Source of the DNA: Acetobacterium bakii
GTDB lineage: Bacteria > Bacillota > Clostridia > Eubacteriales > Eubacteriaceae
Length of the DNA: 64,000 nt
Reading direction: 5' to 3'
NCBI RefSeq assembly: GCF_001263355.1
Contig: NZ_LGYO01000022.1
Location: forward strand, 1-64,000
Below are positions 1 through 8,933 of the stretch, one piece after another. The translations under genes and the position numbers were made by a program. The notes below the pieces were generated by a model, which worked only from the letters and a program-made list of their open reading frames with translations, had not been told where the DNA came from and did not search any database. The number at the start of each line of letters is the position of its first letter. Position 1 is the stretch's first letter.

Positions 1-85
1 CTCTTAGCGTGAAATAATCACTTGAAGACATATTTGTATAAATATTTGGGTGGGCCTCAACACAAATTTCATAATCTTTACTCAT
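1..85 (-). CDS. Hypothetical protein, N-terminal fragment
   Basis: Reading leftward from an ATG at 85, 28 codons remain open to the window edge (beginning MSKDYEICVEAHPN). A good ribosome binding site, AAAGGAG on the minus strand, lies just upstream at about 90-98. It follows the FlhB-like gene in the same direction with a gap of about 50 bases, so it probably belongs to the same leftward transcript. The fragment is too short to assign to a family, and I do not recognise it. Confidence 0.5.
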   Translation of the reverse strand, partial: MSKDYEICVEAHPNIYTNMSSSDYFTLR

Positions 86-135
86 TTAAAGAGCTCCTTT
101 AATTTTGATATAATTTTGATGCTTGCAATCTTACT

Positions 136-423
136 TTAATTCTTCTTCTCCTCTGCCAAATCCAAAAGCGACAAATAAATGCTCACCACAATCTGGTAGA
201 GTGCTGGCGGAACTTCCTGGCCTAATTCCAGTTTGGATAAAAGGGTGGCGGCGCTGTCGTCGTGGTAGATGGCAATGCCGTTTTCGGCAGCGACGTTTAA
301 AATATTCTGGGCCACCGGGCCAGTTCCTGCGGCAACAATCACAGGGGCTCCATTTTTTTTTGGGTCATATTTTAGCGCGGCAACTCTTAACGGGCCCTCG
401 CGATTTTCATCAGATTTTGACAT
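136..423 (-). CDS. FlhB C-terminal domain-like protein (FlhX/YlqH type)
   Basis: This 95-residue protein matches the cytoplasmic C-terminal domain of the flagellar export gatekeeper FlhB. It has the ALKYDP segment, the VAAGTGPVAQNI stretch and the LGQEVPPALYQIV helix typical of FlhB, YscU and YlqH. It starts about where the self-cleaved part of FlhB starts and carries no NPTH cleavage motif and no membrane segments. Such stand-alone copies are known in Firmicutes and can partly replace the FlhB C-terminus in export substrate switching. Its ATG overlaps the end of the upstream gene by 14 bases, which implies translational coupling. RBS AAGGTAGG lies upstream of the start. Confidence 0.85.
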   Translation of the reverse strand: MSKSDENREGPLRVAALKYDPKKNGAPVIVAAGTGPVAQNILNVAAENGIAIYHDDSAATLLSKLELGQEVPPALYQIVVSIYLSLLDLAEEKKN

Positions 424-1846
424 CCAGTCCTACCTTTCTCAGAGCAAGCTTGGGATAACGCTGAAGAATTGTCTGTCCTTCGACATATTCCCCCACACCG
501 TAGGCCAATAGTTTGTAACCCTGTTCTTCAATAATGCTTCGAATCTTGCCGCGAGTGTTTTTTAAGGGTTCAATCAATGCTCCGGGACAGCGAATGTCCA
601 GATCAATAATCTGATCCCGCACCAGCAGCTCCACTTCAAAATTGCCGTACCGGTCAGATTGAATGGTAAAGAAGATATTGGTGGCGCTTTTGGCATTTCC
701 CTTTTTTTCGGAAGCGTCTTTGTCAATAAAAAATTCCCCGTAGGAATTGCTGCCCAAATAGTGAAGGGGGATTAAAAAGTGCATAACCGGAAAAATCGGA
801 CTTTCGTTGCGAACCATGGTGTCCAGCAGCGTCAGGCCAAGGGTTCTGATTTTTGACGGGCTTGAATCATCCAGGGCTTTGAGAAGCAGGGTGGATAAAT
901 CCGCTTTTTCGGTGATTTTTCCGTCTTTAGATAAAACATCCATGCGCTTAAAAAGGTTTTCAGCCTCTTCGGTGTGGAAGAAGAGCAGGTTTTTCATATC
1001 CAGAAATTCGTTACTGGTTAAATTGGAAATGGGTTTCAGCGCCTGGCTGAATTTCAGCAAGGCTTCTTCTAAATGTTCTACGTCTCCTTTGTCGTAGCGC
1101 ACGATGTGATTAATGATGGTGAGCACCGAGTGATAAAGGTTTTCACTGAAGGCGTGGTTTTTAAGAATCTGGCCAAGCAGGGGAATGGTCTGGTTTTTAA
1201 GCAGGCTCTGAATAGCCTTCTGATCCTGGGGATCTGCATTGACCGCCGTTTGAAGAGCCGAGAGTTTGAGCTCCAGGGCAACCCGTTCGTTTTGGGGGAG
1301 CAGCTCGGTCATGCGGGTGATTTCTGTCAGAATGGCTTTTAGGGTCTGATTGCGATTGACATAGGCGTCATAATGCCGGAGAATGGAAACAATGGTCTCT
1401 TTTAATTGAGGGTATCCCTCCATTTTAGCCAGGGCTCTGAGACTGTCAAAAAAAGCGCCTTTAAAAACGGTTTCGGTTTTATCCCGGGTTAACAGCTCGC
1501 TTAAAAAATCCTGGGAGCCCATGAATATCTGATCCATAAAGCTTTTGGGGATTCCTCCCGGGCTGCTTTCGAAGAGCTCTGAAAGCAACACCAAGCGTCT
1601 GAGAATATCCGCTTCCCCTTTGGTGCTGTTCTTTAAGGGTTTTAAAATTTCTTTGTTTAAATTTTGAAACAGCGTTTCTTTAAAGCTTTCCTCTTTGGGA
1701 TTGGCTGTGGTGGGTTCAAGAGGCATTTTAACGGCCAGGTCGGAGTCGTTGATACCAAAAATGGCATCAATGGGGGATGGTTTGTTGGGAATGCCAGCGG
1801 GTTTCGCCGGTGGAATGGACGAGGTTATTTTTAGACTATCGGCCAA
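410..1846 (-). CDS. Hypothetical protein, possibly FliK/YlqG-like
   Basis: This is a 478-residue, mostly helical soluble protein with no signal peptide. It starts at a TTG (1844-1846) with GGAG seven bases upstream. The last ~120 residues (IFFTIQSDRYGNFEVELLVRD and following, then a segment about a second variable, then RGKIRSIIEEQGYKLL) have the shape of the FliK C-terminal hook-length domain: a beta-rich segment scoring one variable, then a helix. The coupling to an FlhB-like gene mirrors the ylqG-ylqH pair of Bacillus. FlhB and FliK work together in hook-length control, which supports the idea. Sequence similarity is weak, so the FliK assignment is an inference. Confidence 0.5.
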   Translation of the reverse strand: MADSLKITSSIPPAKPAGIPNKPSPIDAIFGINDSDLAVKMPLEPTTANPKEESFKETLFQNLNKEILKPLKNSTKGEADILRRLVLLSELFESSPGGIPKSFMDQIFMGSQDFLSELLTRDKTETVFKGAFFDSLRALAKMEGYPQLKETIVSILRHYDAYVNRNQTLKAILTEITRMTELLPQNERVALELKLSALQTAVNADPQDQKAIQSLLKNQTIPLLGQILKNHAFSENLYHSVLTIINHIVRYDKGDVEHLEEALLKFSQALKPISNLTSNEFLDMKNLLFFHTEEAENLFKRMDVLSKDGKITEKADLSTLLLKALDDSSPSKIRTLGLTLLDTMVRNESPIFPVMHFLIPLHYLGSNSYGEFFIDKDASEKKGNAKSATNIFFTIQSDRYGNFEVELLVRDQIIDLDIRCPGALIEPLKNTRGKIRSIIEEQGYKLLAYGVGEYVEGQTILQRYPKLALRKVGLDVKI

Positions 1847-1988
1847 AGCAATGCTCCTATCTATATAAAAATTTTATTTCGTCATAAATGTTTTCTATCT
1901 ACGATTATACTTGAAAGATCTTTTATAAGCAATCTTTTCGGGTTTAGTAGCTCAATAATTTCTTCTCGTAAATATTTATTTTATGTCC

Positions 1989-2015
1989 TAAGTTTTCTAA
2001 TTCTTTTGTCGATAT
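1989..2015 (+). promoter_or_regulatory. Sigma-D (sigma-28) type promoter for cheA
   Basis: TAAG (1989-1992), 15 bases, then GTCGATAT (2008-2015). This fits the flagellar sigma-28 consensus TAAA-N15-GCCGATAA with two or three mismatches. It lies about 95 bases upstream of cheA and implies that cheA and cheR are late motility genes. Confidence 0.65.
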
Positions 2016-2109
2016 AATCATAGAGAATAGAAATTATGCTTATATTTAGAGTTTATTCAGTTAAAAGACATAGAGATTAAAAATAAAAGGTCAATAAAGG
2101 ATGGTTAAG

Positions 2110-4173
2110 ATGAGTAATTATGATTCAGGAAATGATTCAATGTTGGAAATGTATCTTTTTGAATCGGAGACTCTCCTCGATCAGTTAGATGAAATTCTAC
2201 TTCAATCTGAGGAGAATGCGGAACTTAAAAACGACGATATCAATGAAATTTTTCGTATTATGCACACCATAAAGGGATCATCGGCGATGATGGAATTTGA
2301 TACCGTAGCCCATGCGTCTCATAAGCTCGAGGATTTATTTTTTGTCATTAGGGAAGAGGGTATTGAAACTGAAAACTTTGTAGACCTGATGGATCTGGTT
2401 CTCAAGGTTTCGGGGTTTTTAAAGGGTGAAGTTGACAAGATCCAGAATAACCAAACCCTGGAAGAGATCAACAAAGACCTGGGCGAAGAAATTGAGAATT
2501 TTCTGAATCGCTTAAAGGGTGCGGTGGCCGAAGAACAGGTGGCGATCGCTGAGGAAGAGGAAGTCTTAGAAGCAGAAAAGGAAGACTCAACCCCGGAAGA
2601 AGATGGCCTTTTGTCTGATGCAGAAACCATTTATTTTCTGCATGCACGTTTTGCCGAAGACAGTCAGATGGAAAATATCAGAGCGTTTATGCTGGTGAAT
2701 AAGCTGGAGTCGATGGGCAAGGTTCTGGAAACCATTCCCGAAAAACTCAACAACAATCCTGAAGCTGCTGGAATCATTCTTAAGAATGGCTTTTTTTGCA
2801 AGTTTCAGACAAGCTTTGACCAGGCTGCGGTGGAAGCGGCTTCCAAAAGTGTTCTATCCGTAGATAGCGTTTATTTCATTGACCACATGCCCGAGGTTGA
2901 AGTGCCCATTAAAAAAGCTTCGGAGCCGTTGCCTTTGGATAAAAAAGAAGAAACCGCGGTAAAAAATGTGTCTAACGGTCAAGGAAAACAAAACAACAAT
3001 ACGCAAAACTTAATTAATGTGGATTTAAATAAACTGGATACCCTGATGGATTTAATCGGGGAAATTGTTATTACCGAATCCATGGTGGTCGGCAGCGTTG
3101 AACTTCAGGGAAAAGAAGAGGAAAACTTTAATAAGGCGTCCCTGCAGTTGCGCAAATTAACCGATGAGCTCCAGGATATTGTTATGTCCATTCGCATGGT
3201 TCCCATTGCCGGAACCTTTAAAAAGATGCACCGTATTGTAAGAGATATGGGCAAAAAGCTGTCTAAGGAAGTGGAATTTATTACCATGGGCGAAGGTACC
3301 GAGGTGGATAAGACCATTATTGATGGGATTTCCGATCCGTTAATGCATTTGGTCCGGAATTCTCTGGATCATGGATTGGAAAACAAAGAAGAACGCATCG
3401 CCGCCGGTAAAGATCCGGTGGGCAAGATTATCCTGTCAGCTCAAAATGTTGGCGGGGATATTGTTATCTCGGTGAGCGATGACGGTAAAGGTCTTGATAA
3501 ACATATGATTATGCAGAAAGCCAAAGAGAACAAGCTGTTAATAAAACCCGAGGAAGAATATACCGAAAAGGAAATACTGGCGTTTCTGTTGGCACCGGGT
3601 TTCTCCACTAAAGAGGTGGTGACGGAATTTTCGGGAAGAGGCGTCGGCATGGACGTGGTCAAACGGAATATTGAAAAAGTCGGCGGCGCCATTACCATCG
3701 AAAGCGTCAAAGGCGCGGGAACCAATATCTTTTTAAAGATCCCGCTGACCTTGTCTATCATATCGGGTATGCAGGTTAAGGTGGGAGAAAATATTTGTGA
3801 AATTCCCATCAGCAATATCCGGGAATCCTTTAAAATAACCAGCAAACAGCTGATTATGGATCCCGATAAAAATGAAATGGTTTTAATTCGCGGGGTGTGT
3901 TATCCTTTAATCAGACTACATGAAATATTCCATGTACTTGATTGCACCACTGAAATCGAAGATGGTATTCTAATGCTGGTAGACTCCGGCGATAATCTGG
4001 CCTGCCTATTTATGGATGATTTGCTCCAGAAACACCAGATCGTGGTTAAGCCGATACCCAAATATTTAAACCATCATGCTGTAAAAGATTCGGGTATTGC
4101 CGGCTGCACCATTTTGGGAAATGGCAGTATCAGCCTTATTATCGACATTCCCAGCATTTTGAATAAGTACTAG
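2110..4173 (+). CDS. cheA: Chemotaxis sensor histidine kinase CheA
   Basis: CheA receives signals from chemoreceptors through CheW, autophosphorylates and passes phosphate to CheY and CheB. Domains in order: Hpt with phospho-His52 in MHTIKGSS, a P2-like region (~170-260), the P3 dimerisation helices (~300-370), an ATPase domain with N box HLVRNSLDHG from residue 413, G1 box DDGKGLD near 457 and G2 box GRGVGMDVV near 510, and a CheW-like P5 domain (~540-680). An ATG at 2101 also exists, but the AAAGG motif directly abuts it. ATG 2110 has proper spacing, giving 687 residues. It is followed 23 bases later by cheR. No cheW, cheB or cheY is in this window. Confidence 0.95.
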   Translation: MSNYDSGNDSMLEMYLFESETLLDQLDEILLQSEENAELKNDDINEIFRIMHTIKGSSAMMEFDTVAHASHKLEDLFFVIREEGIETENFVDLMDLVLKVSGFLKGEVDKIQNNQTLEEINKDLGEEIENFLNRLKGAVAEEQVAIAEEEEVLEAEKEDSTPEEDGLLSDAETIYFLHARFAEDSQMENIRAFMLVNKLESMGKVLETIPEKLNNNPEAAGIILKNGFFCKFQTSFDQAAVEAASKSVLSVDSVYFIDHMPEVEVPIKKASEPLPLDKKEETAVKNVSNGQGKQNNNTQNLINVDLNKLDTLMDLIGEIVITESMVVGSVELQGKEEENFNKASLQLRKLTDELQDIVMSIRMVPIAGTFKKMHRIVRDMGKKLSKEVEFITMGEGTEVDKTIIDGISDPLMHLVRNSLDHGLENKEERIAAGKDPVGKIILSAQNVGGDIVISVSDDGKGLDKHMIMQKAKENKLLIKPEEEYTEKEILAFLLAPGFSTKEVVTEFSGRGVGMDVVKRNIEKVGGAITIESVKGAGTNIFLKIPLTLSIISGMQVKVGENICEIPISNIRESFKITSKQLIMDPDKNEMVLIRGVCYPLIRLHEIFHVLDCTTEIEDGILMLVDSGDNLACLFMDDLLQKHQIVVKPIPKYLNHHAVKDSGIAGCTILGNGSISLIIDIPSILNKY

Positions 4174-4196
4174 TTTTGAGAAAGTGGTAATGACAG

Positions 4197-5009
4197 ATGA
4201 TTAAGTTAAGGGACAACGAATTTACGGCAATCACTTCTTACATTCAATTGAATTACGGTGTGGATTTACGGAAAAAAAGACATTTGATTGAAGGCCGGCT
4301 GGCCAATCATATTGCTCAGTTGGGCTATGAAAATTATATGGATTATTTTGAATTTGCCAAAAGTGATAAAAAGGGCAATGAAATAATTGTCCTGATCAAC
4401 AAATTGACCACCAATCATACTTATTTTTTACGGGAAAACGACCATTTTGAGTATTATAAAAGAACCTTATTGCCCTGGGTTGATGACACCTTGAAATCCA
4501 AGGATTTACGGGTCTGGAGTGCGGGATGCTCTTCGGGACAGGAACCCTATACTCTGGCTATGATCACCCGGGATTACCTGGCCACCAGAAATAAAACCTG
4601 GGACAGTACCATATTGGCATCAGATATCTCGGATAAGGTTTTACTAATGGCAAAAGCCGGCATTTATTCCAAGGAAGAATTGTCGAAAATTCCCGAGGAA
4701 TGGAAGAAGAAACATTTCCAGCCCTATGATGACGATAATTTAGTCGTGACGGATTCGCTTCGTAGCGGCGTGGCTTATCGGAATTTTAATCTATTGTCAA
4801 AGTTTCAGTTTAAGAAACCCTTCCATGCGATCTTCTGTCGCAATGTGATGATCTATTTCGATCTTCCCACAAAAAATGAAGTGGTTCGGAAATTTTATGA
4901 TGCATTGCTTCCAGGAGGGTATTTTTTCATTGGACAAAGCGAGTCGCTGTCGTCCTGTGATCATCCCTTTAAATATGTGATGCCATCAGTTTATAAGAAG
5001 GAAGCCTAA
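4197..5009 (+). CDS. cheR: Chemotaxis protein methyltransferase CheR
   Basis: This S-adenosylmethionine-dependent enzyme methylates glutamates on chemoreceptors. At 270 residues it has the usual length. It has the N-terminal helical CheR_N domain, the SAM motif WSAGCSSGQEPYTLAM near residue 107, and the C-terminal FCRNVMIYFD motif that is diagnostic of CheR. It probably shares the sigma-D transcript of cheA. The downstream fliD promoter overlaps its stop codon. A second, more diverged CheR-like gene lies at 47009-47836. Confidence 0.93.
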   Translation: MIKLRDNEFTAITSYIQLNYGVDLRKKRHLIEGRLANHIAQLGYENYMDYFEFAKSDKKGNEIIVLINKLTTNHTYFLRENDHFEYYKRTLLPWVDDTLKSKDLRVWSAGCSSGQEPYTLAMITRDYLATRNKTWDSTILASDISDKVLLMAKAGIYSKEELSKIPEEWKKKHFQPYDDDNLVVTDSLRSGVAYRNFNLLSKFQFKKPFHAIFCRNVMIYFDLPTKNEVVRKFYDALLPGGYFFIGQSESLSSCDHPFKYVMPSVYKKEA

Positions 5010-5033
5010 AGTATTTGAAGCATTAACCGATAA
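5007..5033 (+). promoter_or_regulatory. Sigma-D promoter for fliD-fliS
   Basis: TAAA (5007-5010), exactly 15 bases, then ACCGATAA (5026-5033). This matches TAAA-N15-GCCGATAA with one mismatch. The -35 element overlaps the cheR stop codon. It fits late-class expression of the filament cap. Confidence 0.8.
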
Positions 5034-5066
5034 TATAATTAAGAAATCATTTTGGAGGTATACAAG

Positions 5067-6986
5067 ATGTCAACAGCAGTCAGCAGTTCAAAAAGCACCA
5101 CATCCGCACTTACAGCTAAGACGGGCATGGGCGGATTGATATCCGGAATGGATACGGATGAATTGGTCGAAGGTTTAACCCTTGCAAGCCGGACAAAGGT
5201 AGCAAAGCAGGATCAGAAGATTCAAACCATGGAGTGGAAACAAACCGCATACCGGACCGTTACCAAAGCTTTGAAAGAATTTCAGACTAAGTATCTGGAT
5301 GTGCTTTCCGCTACAAATATGAGAAGTGAATCATTTTATAATACGATAAACGCCACAAGTGCATCGACAAATATTTCAGTTTCAGCAACGAGTGCGGCCA
5401 ATGAAGGTACATTGACCATTGGCGCCATCACGCAGTTGGCTACTAAACAGACTGTCCAGGGAAACACAGCTGCGTCCGGTCCCTTGAGCGGAAAAATGAC
5501 AAGCGCAGACACTGGAAGCATGTCCGAAGCGGATGTAACAGCACTGCTTACCAATATTGAAGGAAAATCGCTTAAACTAACTCTGGATGGCAAGGTTAAA
5601 ACCGTTACCTTTGATAGTGCATTTATGGCCAGTGCCAGAGCAAAATTAACCAGTGATGGCTTGCAAACTGCGTTCCAGGGTGCAGTCGATAAGGCCTATG
5701 GGGTAACCGCTGCTAACCGAACCGTTGCGGTGGCTGTTACGGGAGATCAATTAAGTTTTACGGCTTCAGGTTCTCAGATTACCGTGAATGCTCTGAATGA
5801 AGATACTGCAACCCTGGGTTTTTTGGGGCTTAAAGATGGACAGTCCAATAAAATGTCTCCCAATAAAAGCCTTGGAGATTTGGGTTTTGCAATTCCGCTT
5901 GAAAGTGGAGTGGAAACTTTTAAAACAACCATTAACGGTGTTAAGTTTGAATTTAATAAAACCGATAGTCTTTCTACCGTCATGAGTCGGATTAATTCCG
6001 GTAATGCGGGGGTGTCGATGTCCTATTCTTCGATTACGGACAAGTTTTCCATGACAGCAACGAACAGCGGTGTGGGTGAAAATATTGTGATCTCCGAAGA
6101 ACAGGGTAATTTCATGACCGCACTGGGTTTAAAAGGTGACGGGGCAGATGTAACGGCCGGCAAAAATGCGCTGTTGACCGTTAATGGGGTGGCGATTACC
6201 AGAACTTCCAATGATATTGTAATTGACGGCGTTAAAATTTCGCTTTTGAAAACAACTGAAGCCCTTGAAGAGCCCATAACCATTGCCATGAAAGCTGATG
6301 CATCGGCTCTGTTGGAGCCTATCAAAAGCTTTGTGTCAGATTATAATACGATGATTGATTTGATGAATAGTTTGGTTAAAGAAAATAAAGATTCGGCTTA
6401 TGCGCCGCTGACTGATTCTCAAAAAGAAGATATGTCCGAAAAACAGATTGAAACCTGGGAAAAAAAGGCCAAAGCCGGTCTTTTAGCTTCAGATCCGGTG
6501 CTCAGGGGAATTGCTTCTCAAATGCAGTCAATGATGTATGGGTCGGCGGTAAAAGGCGGTATCAGTCTTTACGATTTAGGAATTACTTCTGCCGGCTATA
6601 GCGAGAACGGTAAGCTTGTTATCGATGACGCAAAACTTAAGACGGCTTTGGAAACGAAAGGCTCAGCCATTAAAGAGCTTTTTACCACAGCGGATACAGG
6701 CCTGGCTAATAAGCTCAATAAAGTTTTATTAGCCGCCACCAAAACAACCGGTGCCAAGGGTAGCCGGGGCTCTTTAATTGAGGCCGCCGGCTATGAGTCA
6801 ACCATGTCAGATACCGAGAATAATATTACCGAGAGCATTGAAAGAGAGAATAAGACTAAAAAAAAGCTGGAAACCCGCTTAAAAGCCGAGGAAACCCGTC
6901 TTTGGGCAAAGTTTACCGCCATGGAAACAGCGCTGTCACAGCTGAATAATCAAAGTGCCATGCTTACTCAGTTTTCAGCAAGCTGA
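5067..6986 (+). CDS. fliD: Flagellar filament cap protein FliD
   Basis: FliD (HAP2) forms the cap at the filament tip and guides flagellin assembly. The protein is 639 residues, within the family range. It has the N-terminal GMGGLISGMDTDELVEGL segment typical of FliD, a Ser/Thr/Ala-rich variable centre, and a C-terminal coiled-coil region ending MLTQFSAS, where the family usually ends LxxQF or similar. ATG 5067 is the start because GGAGG lies nine bases upstream; a TTG at 5052 sits before that ribosome site. fliS follows after 24 bases. Confidence 0.93.
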   Translation: MSTAVSSSKSTTSALTAKTGMGGLISGMDTDELVEGLTLASRTKVAKQDQKIQTMEWKQTAYRTVTKALKEFQTKYLDVLSATNMRSESFYNTINATSASTNISVSATSAANEGTLTIGAITQLATKQTVQGNTAASGPLSGKMTSADTGSMSEADVTALLTNIEGKSLKLTLDGKVKTVTFDSAFMASARAKLTSDGLQTAFQGAVDKAYGVTAANRTVAVAVTGDQLSFTASGSQITVNALNEDTATLGFLGLKDGQSNKMSPNKSLGDLGFAIPLESGVETFKTTINGVKFEFNKTDSLSTVMSRINSGNAGVSMSYSSITDKFSMTATNSGVGENIVISEEQGNFMTALGLKGDGADVTAGKNALLTVNGVAITRTSNDIVIDGVKISLLKTTEALEEPITIAMKADASALLEPIKSFVSDYNTMIDLMNSLVKENKDSAYAPLTDSQKEDMSEKQIETWEKKAKAGLLASDPVLRGIASQMQSMMYGSAVKGGISLYDLGITSAGYSENGKLVIDDAKLKTALETKGSAIKELFTTADTGLANKLNKVLLAATKTTGAKGSRGSLIEAAGYESTMSDTENNITESIERENKTKKKLETRLKAEETRLWAKFTAMETALSQLNNQSAMLTQFSAS

Positions 6987-7010
6987 TATTAAATAGAAAG
7001 GGAAAGAAAT

Positions 7011-7403
7011 ATGCAAAATGCAAATGCTTATCAGGAGTCAAAACGGCAGGCGTTGGAAACTCTGACAAAAGGAGAAGTAGTGGTAAGACTTTTCGAGGAA
7101 GCTTCAAAACAGGTTAAAATGGGTATTTTTTTAACAGAACGGGGTAATTCGGTTAAAGCTTATAATGCCATTGCTAAGGCTCAACAGGTTATCAGTTCGC
7201 TCCATCGTTCCCTGGATATGCAATATCCGATTTCAATGGAACTGGATGCTATGTACGGCTTTCTGTTTGAACAGCTGGGCCAGGCAAATGCACACCGGGA
7301 TGTTGAATTAATGAAGGAGCTTTGGATATTGATCAACGATTTAAAGGATTCCTTCAAGGAAGCCGATAAATTGGTCAATAGTTCAAAACCGACTGGGCGT
7401 TAG
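7011..7403 (+). CDS. fliS: Flagellin export chaperone FliS
   Basis: FliS is a small helical chaperone that binds the flagellin C-terminus and prevents early polymerisation. The 130-residue length is typical. It opens with the family pattern NAYQESKRQALETLTKGE (the usual form has TASPEQL in this place) and contains the SSLHRSLDMQYPIS region. AAAGGGAAAG upstream serves as RBS. It lies between fliD and a FliT-like gene, the usual order. Confidence 0.92.
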   Translation: MQNANAYQESKRQALETLTKGEVVVRLFEEASKQVKMGIFLTERGNSVKAYNAIAKAQQVISSLHRSLDMQYPISMELDAMYGFLFEQLGQANAHRDVELMKELWILINDLKDSFKEADKLVNSSKPTGR

Positions 7404-7406
7404 TCA

Positions 7407-7796
7407 ATGTCTAATAATACGAATGACTATTGCCGGGAAAAAATCCGGCTTTTAAAAGAATATATTTCTAAAAGCGAAGAAGTTCTCAGCAATGTGGAGC
7501 AATGGGAATTATTGAATGATATTTTATCCGAGCGGGAGTATTTAATCCAGAAGCTCCAGATCCTTGAGGCCGAGAACAAAGCGGTTATGCCGAACTGTTC
7601 ACAAGATCAGCGGACAGAAATTGATGGGCTGGTTAGGCTGATCCTGGATATTGATAAAGACGGCATCAAAATGATTGAAGCAGAAAAGAAAAAGATTATT
7701 GGGGAGCTAAAGATTAATCAGCAAAGCCAAAAAGTATCAGATTATCAACAGAAATCGCTAGCCGAAAGCGGCAGATTACTAGATTATAAAAAATAG
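7407..7796 (+). CDS. FliT-like flagellar chaperone (putative)
   Basis: This 129-residue charged, all-helical protein starts four bases after fliS stops. Size, helical pattern and position directly after fliD-fliS match FliT, the FliD export chaperone. FliT proteins diverge so much that sequence alone is not decisive. It has no membrane segment or signal peptide. A strong terminator follows at 7818-7858, closing the late operon. Confidence 0.6.
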   Translation: MSNNTNDYCREKIRLLKEYISKSEEVLSNVEQWELLNDILSEREYLIQKLQILEAENKAVMPNCSQDQRTEIDGLVRLILDIDKDGIKMIEAEKKKIIGELKINQQSQKVSDYQQKSLAESGRLLDYKK

Positions 7797-7817
7797 AATA
7801 TGTTCTAAGTAACACAG

Positions 7818-7858
7818 ACCTAAAAAAAGCAACGAAGGAATAGTTGCTTTTTTTAGGT
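7818..7858 (+). terminator. Intrinsic terminator after fliD-fliS-FliT-like
   Basis: The hairpin ACCTAAAAAAAGCAAC / GTTGCTTTTTTTAGG has a 9-base loop and a T-run inside the right arm. The A-rich left arm makes it potentially bidirectional. Confidence 0.85.
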
Positions 7859-7884
7859 TGTTTGAATTATATTGATGAATAAGA

Positions 7885-7913
7885 TTGTTGTTCATTAAAA
7901 TTTATGATAGAAT
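7885..7913 (+). promoter_or_regulatory. Sigma-A type promoter for the flgB-fliJ operon
   Basis: TTGTTG (7885-7890), 17 bases, TAGAAT (7908-7913). It lies after a terminator and about 120 bases before flgB, so it is the natural start for the rod/basal-body operon. It gives an untranslated leader of roughly 115 bases. Confidence 0.55.
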
Positions 7914-8035
7914 GCAAGAACTTAGATGTTTTTTTAATGCCAATGTAGACAAAATAGGCGTTTTATGTGACCGGTTTTATCACTGCATTGGAATTTTTAT
8001 AATAGTAATTAATTTGGACTTGGAAGGAGCTCAAT

Positions 8036-8437
8036 ATGATAGGCGATTCAATAACTTCGGCTCTGTATCAAAAGGCATTGGATGGAACCTGGCAACGGCA
8101 AAAGGCAATTAGCAACAACATTGCTAATGAGGAAACCCCGGGCTATAAAGCGGTAAAGGTTTCGTTTGAAAAAGAACTGGATTTGCAGGTAAAAAAGCTT
8201 CAGAGTAATTCAGGCACCGCGGCTGAGCAGGTCCAAAATATTAACAGCATAAAAAACTCGAATATTAACGCCGAAGCGGTGACATCAACAGCAGCCCGGG
8301 CCGACGAGAACAATGTGGACTTGGATGCTGAAAATGTTGATATGTCAAAGACCACCATGCAGTATTATTATCTGGTCAGAGGAATTACGGATAACTATTC
8401 ACGATTAAAATACGCAATCAGCGAAGGGAAACGATAA
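8036..8437 (+). CDS. flgB: Flagellar proximal rod protein FlgB
   Basis: FlgB is a rod protein of the basal body. The 133-residue length is normal. The N-terminal rod motif ISNNIANEETPGYKAVKVSF is clear, and the C-terminus has the TTMQYYYLVRGI region of FlgB. RBS GGAAGGAG lies six bases before ATG 8036. It is the first gene of flgB-flgC-fliE-fliF-fliG-fliH-fliI-fliJ. Confidence 0.93.
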   Translation: MIGDSITSALYQKALDGTWQRQKAISNNIANEETPGYKAVKVSFEKELDLQVKKLQSNSGTAAEQVQNINSIKNSNINAEAVTSTAARADENNVDLDAENVDMSKTTMQYYYLVRGITDNYSRLKYAISEGKR

Positions 8438-8439
8438 TT

Positions 8440-8874
8440 ATGAGTTTTTTAAGTTCATTTAATATTTCAGGGTCAGGTTTAACGGCGCAAAAATTCAGAA
8501 TGGATGTTATATCCCAAAATATAGCCAATGCTCAGGTCACCCAGACCGAAGCAGGCACCCCTTATCGCCGGAAAATGGTTGTTCTTAAGAGTACGGATAC
8601 CGGCAGCTTTCAGAATGCTCTGAATTCCGCAGTAAAAGCCAACAAACAGGGTGTCCAGGTTGACGCGGTGGTGGATGATCCATCAGATCTGGTTCCGGTT
8701 TATGAACCATCCCATCCCGATGCCAATGCCGACGGTTATGTGATGTATCCTAATGTGAACACTGCCCAGGAAATGACGGATATGATGGCGGCCAGCCGGG
8801 CCTATGAGGCCAATGTAACCGCTTTTAATGCCACCAAGTCAATTGTGATGAAAGCTTTGGAAATCGGAAGATAA
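8440..8874 (+). CDS. flgC: Flagellar proximal rod protein FlgC
   Basis: This 144-residue rod protein starts two bases after flgB. It has the MDVISQNIANAQ rod motif, the NPDADADGYV-like segment HPDANADGYVMYPNV, and the C-terminal AASRAYEANVTAFNATK helix, all characteristic of FlgC. Confidence 0.95.
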   Translation: MSFLSSFNISGSGLTAQKFRMDVISQNIANAQVTQTEAGTPYRRKMVVLKSTDTGSFQNALNSAVKANKQGVQVDAVVDDPSDLVPVYEPSHPDANADGYVMYPNVNTAQEMTDMMAASRAYEANVTAFNATKSIVMKALEIGR

Positions 8875-8933
8875 TCGACAACAAGGTATAAAGGTATAAA
8901 TAATTTAAATTACAGATATTTAGGAGATAAATT

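Noticed and set aside
7885-8112. 75-codon open frame overlapping the flgB promoter and start
   Set aside because: It covers the promoter and ribosome site of flgB in another frame and resembles no protein.
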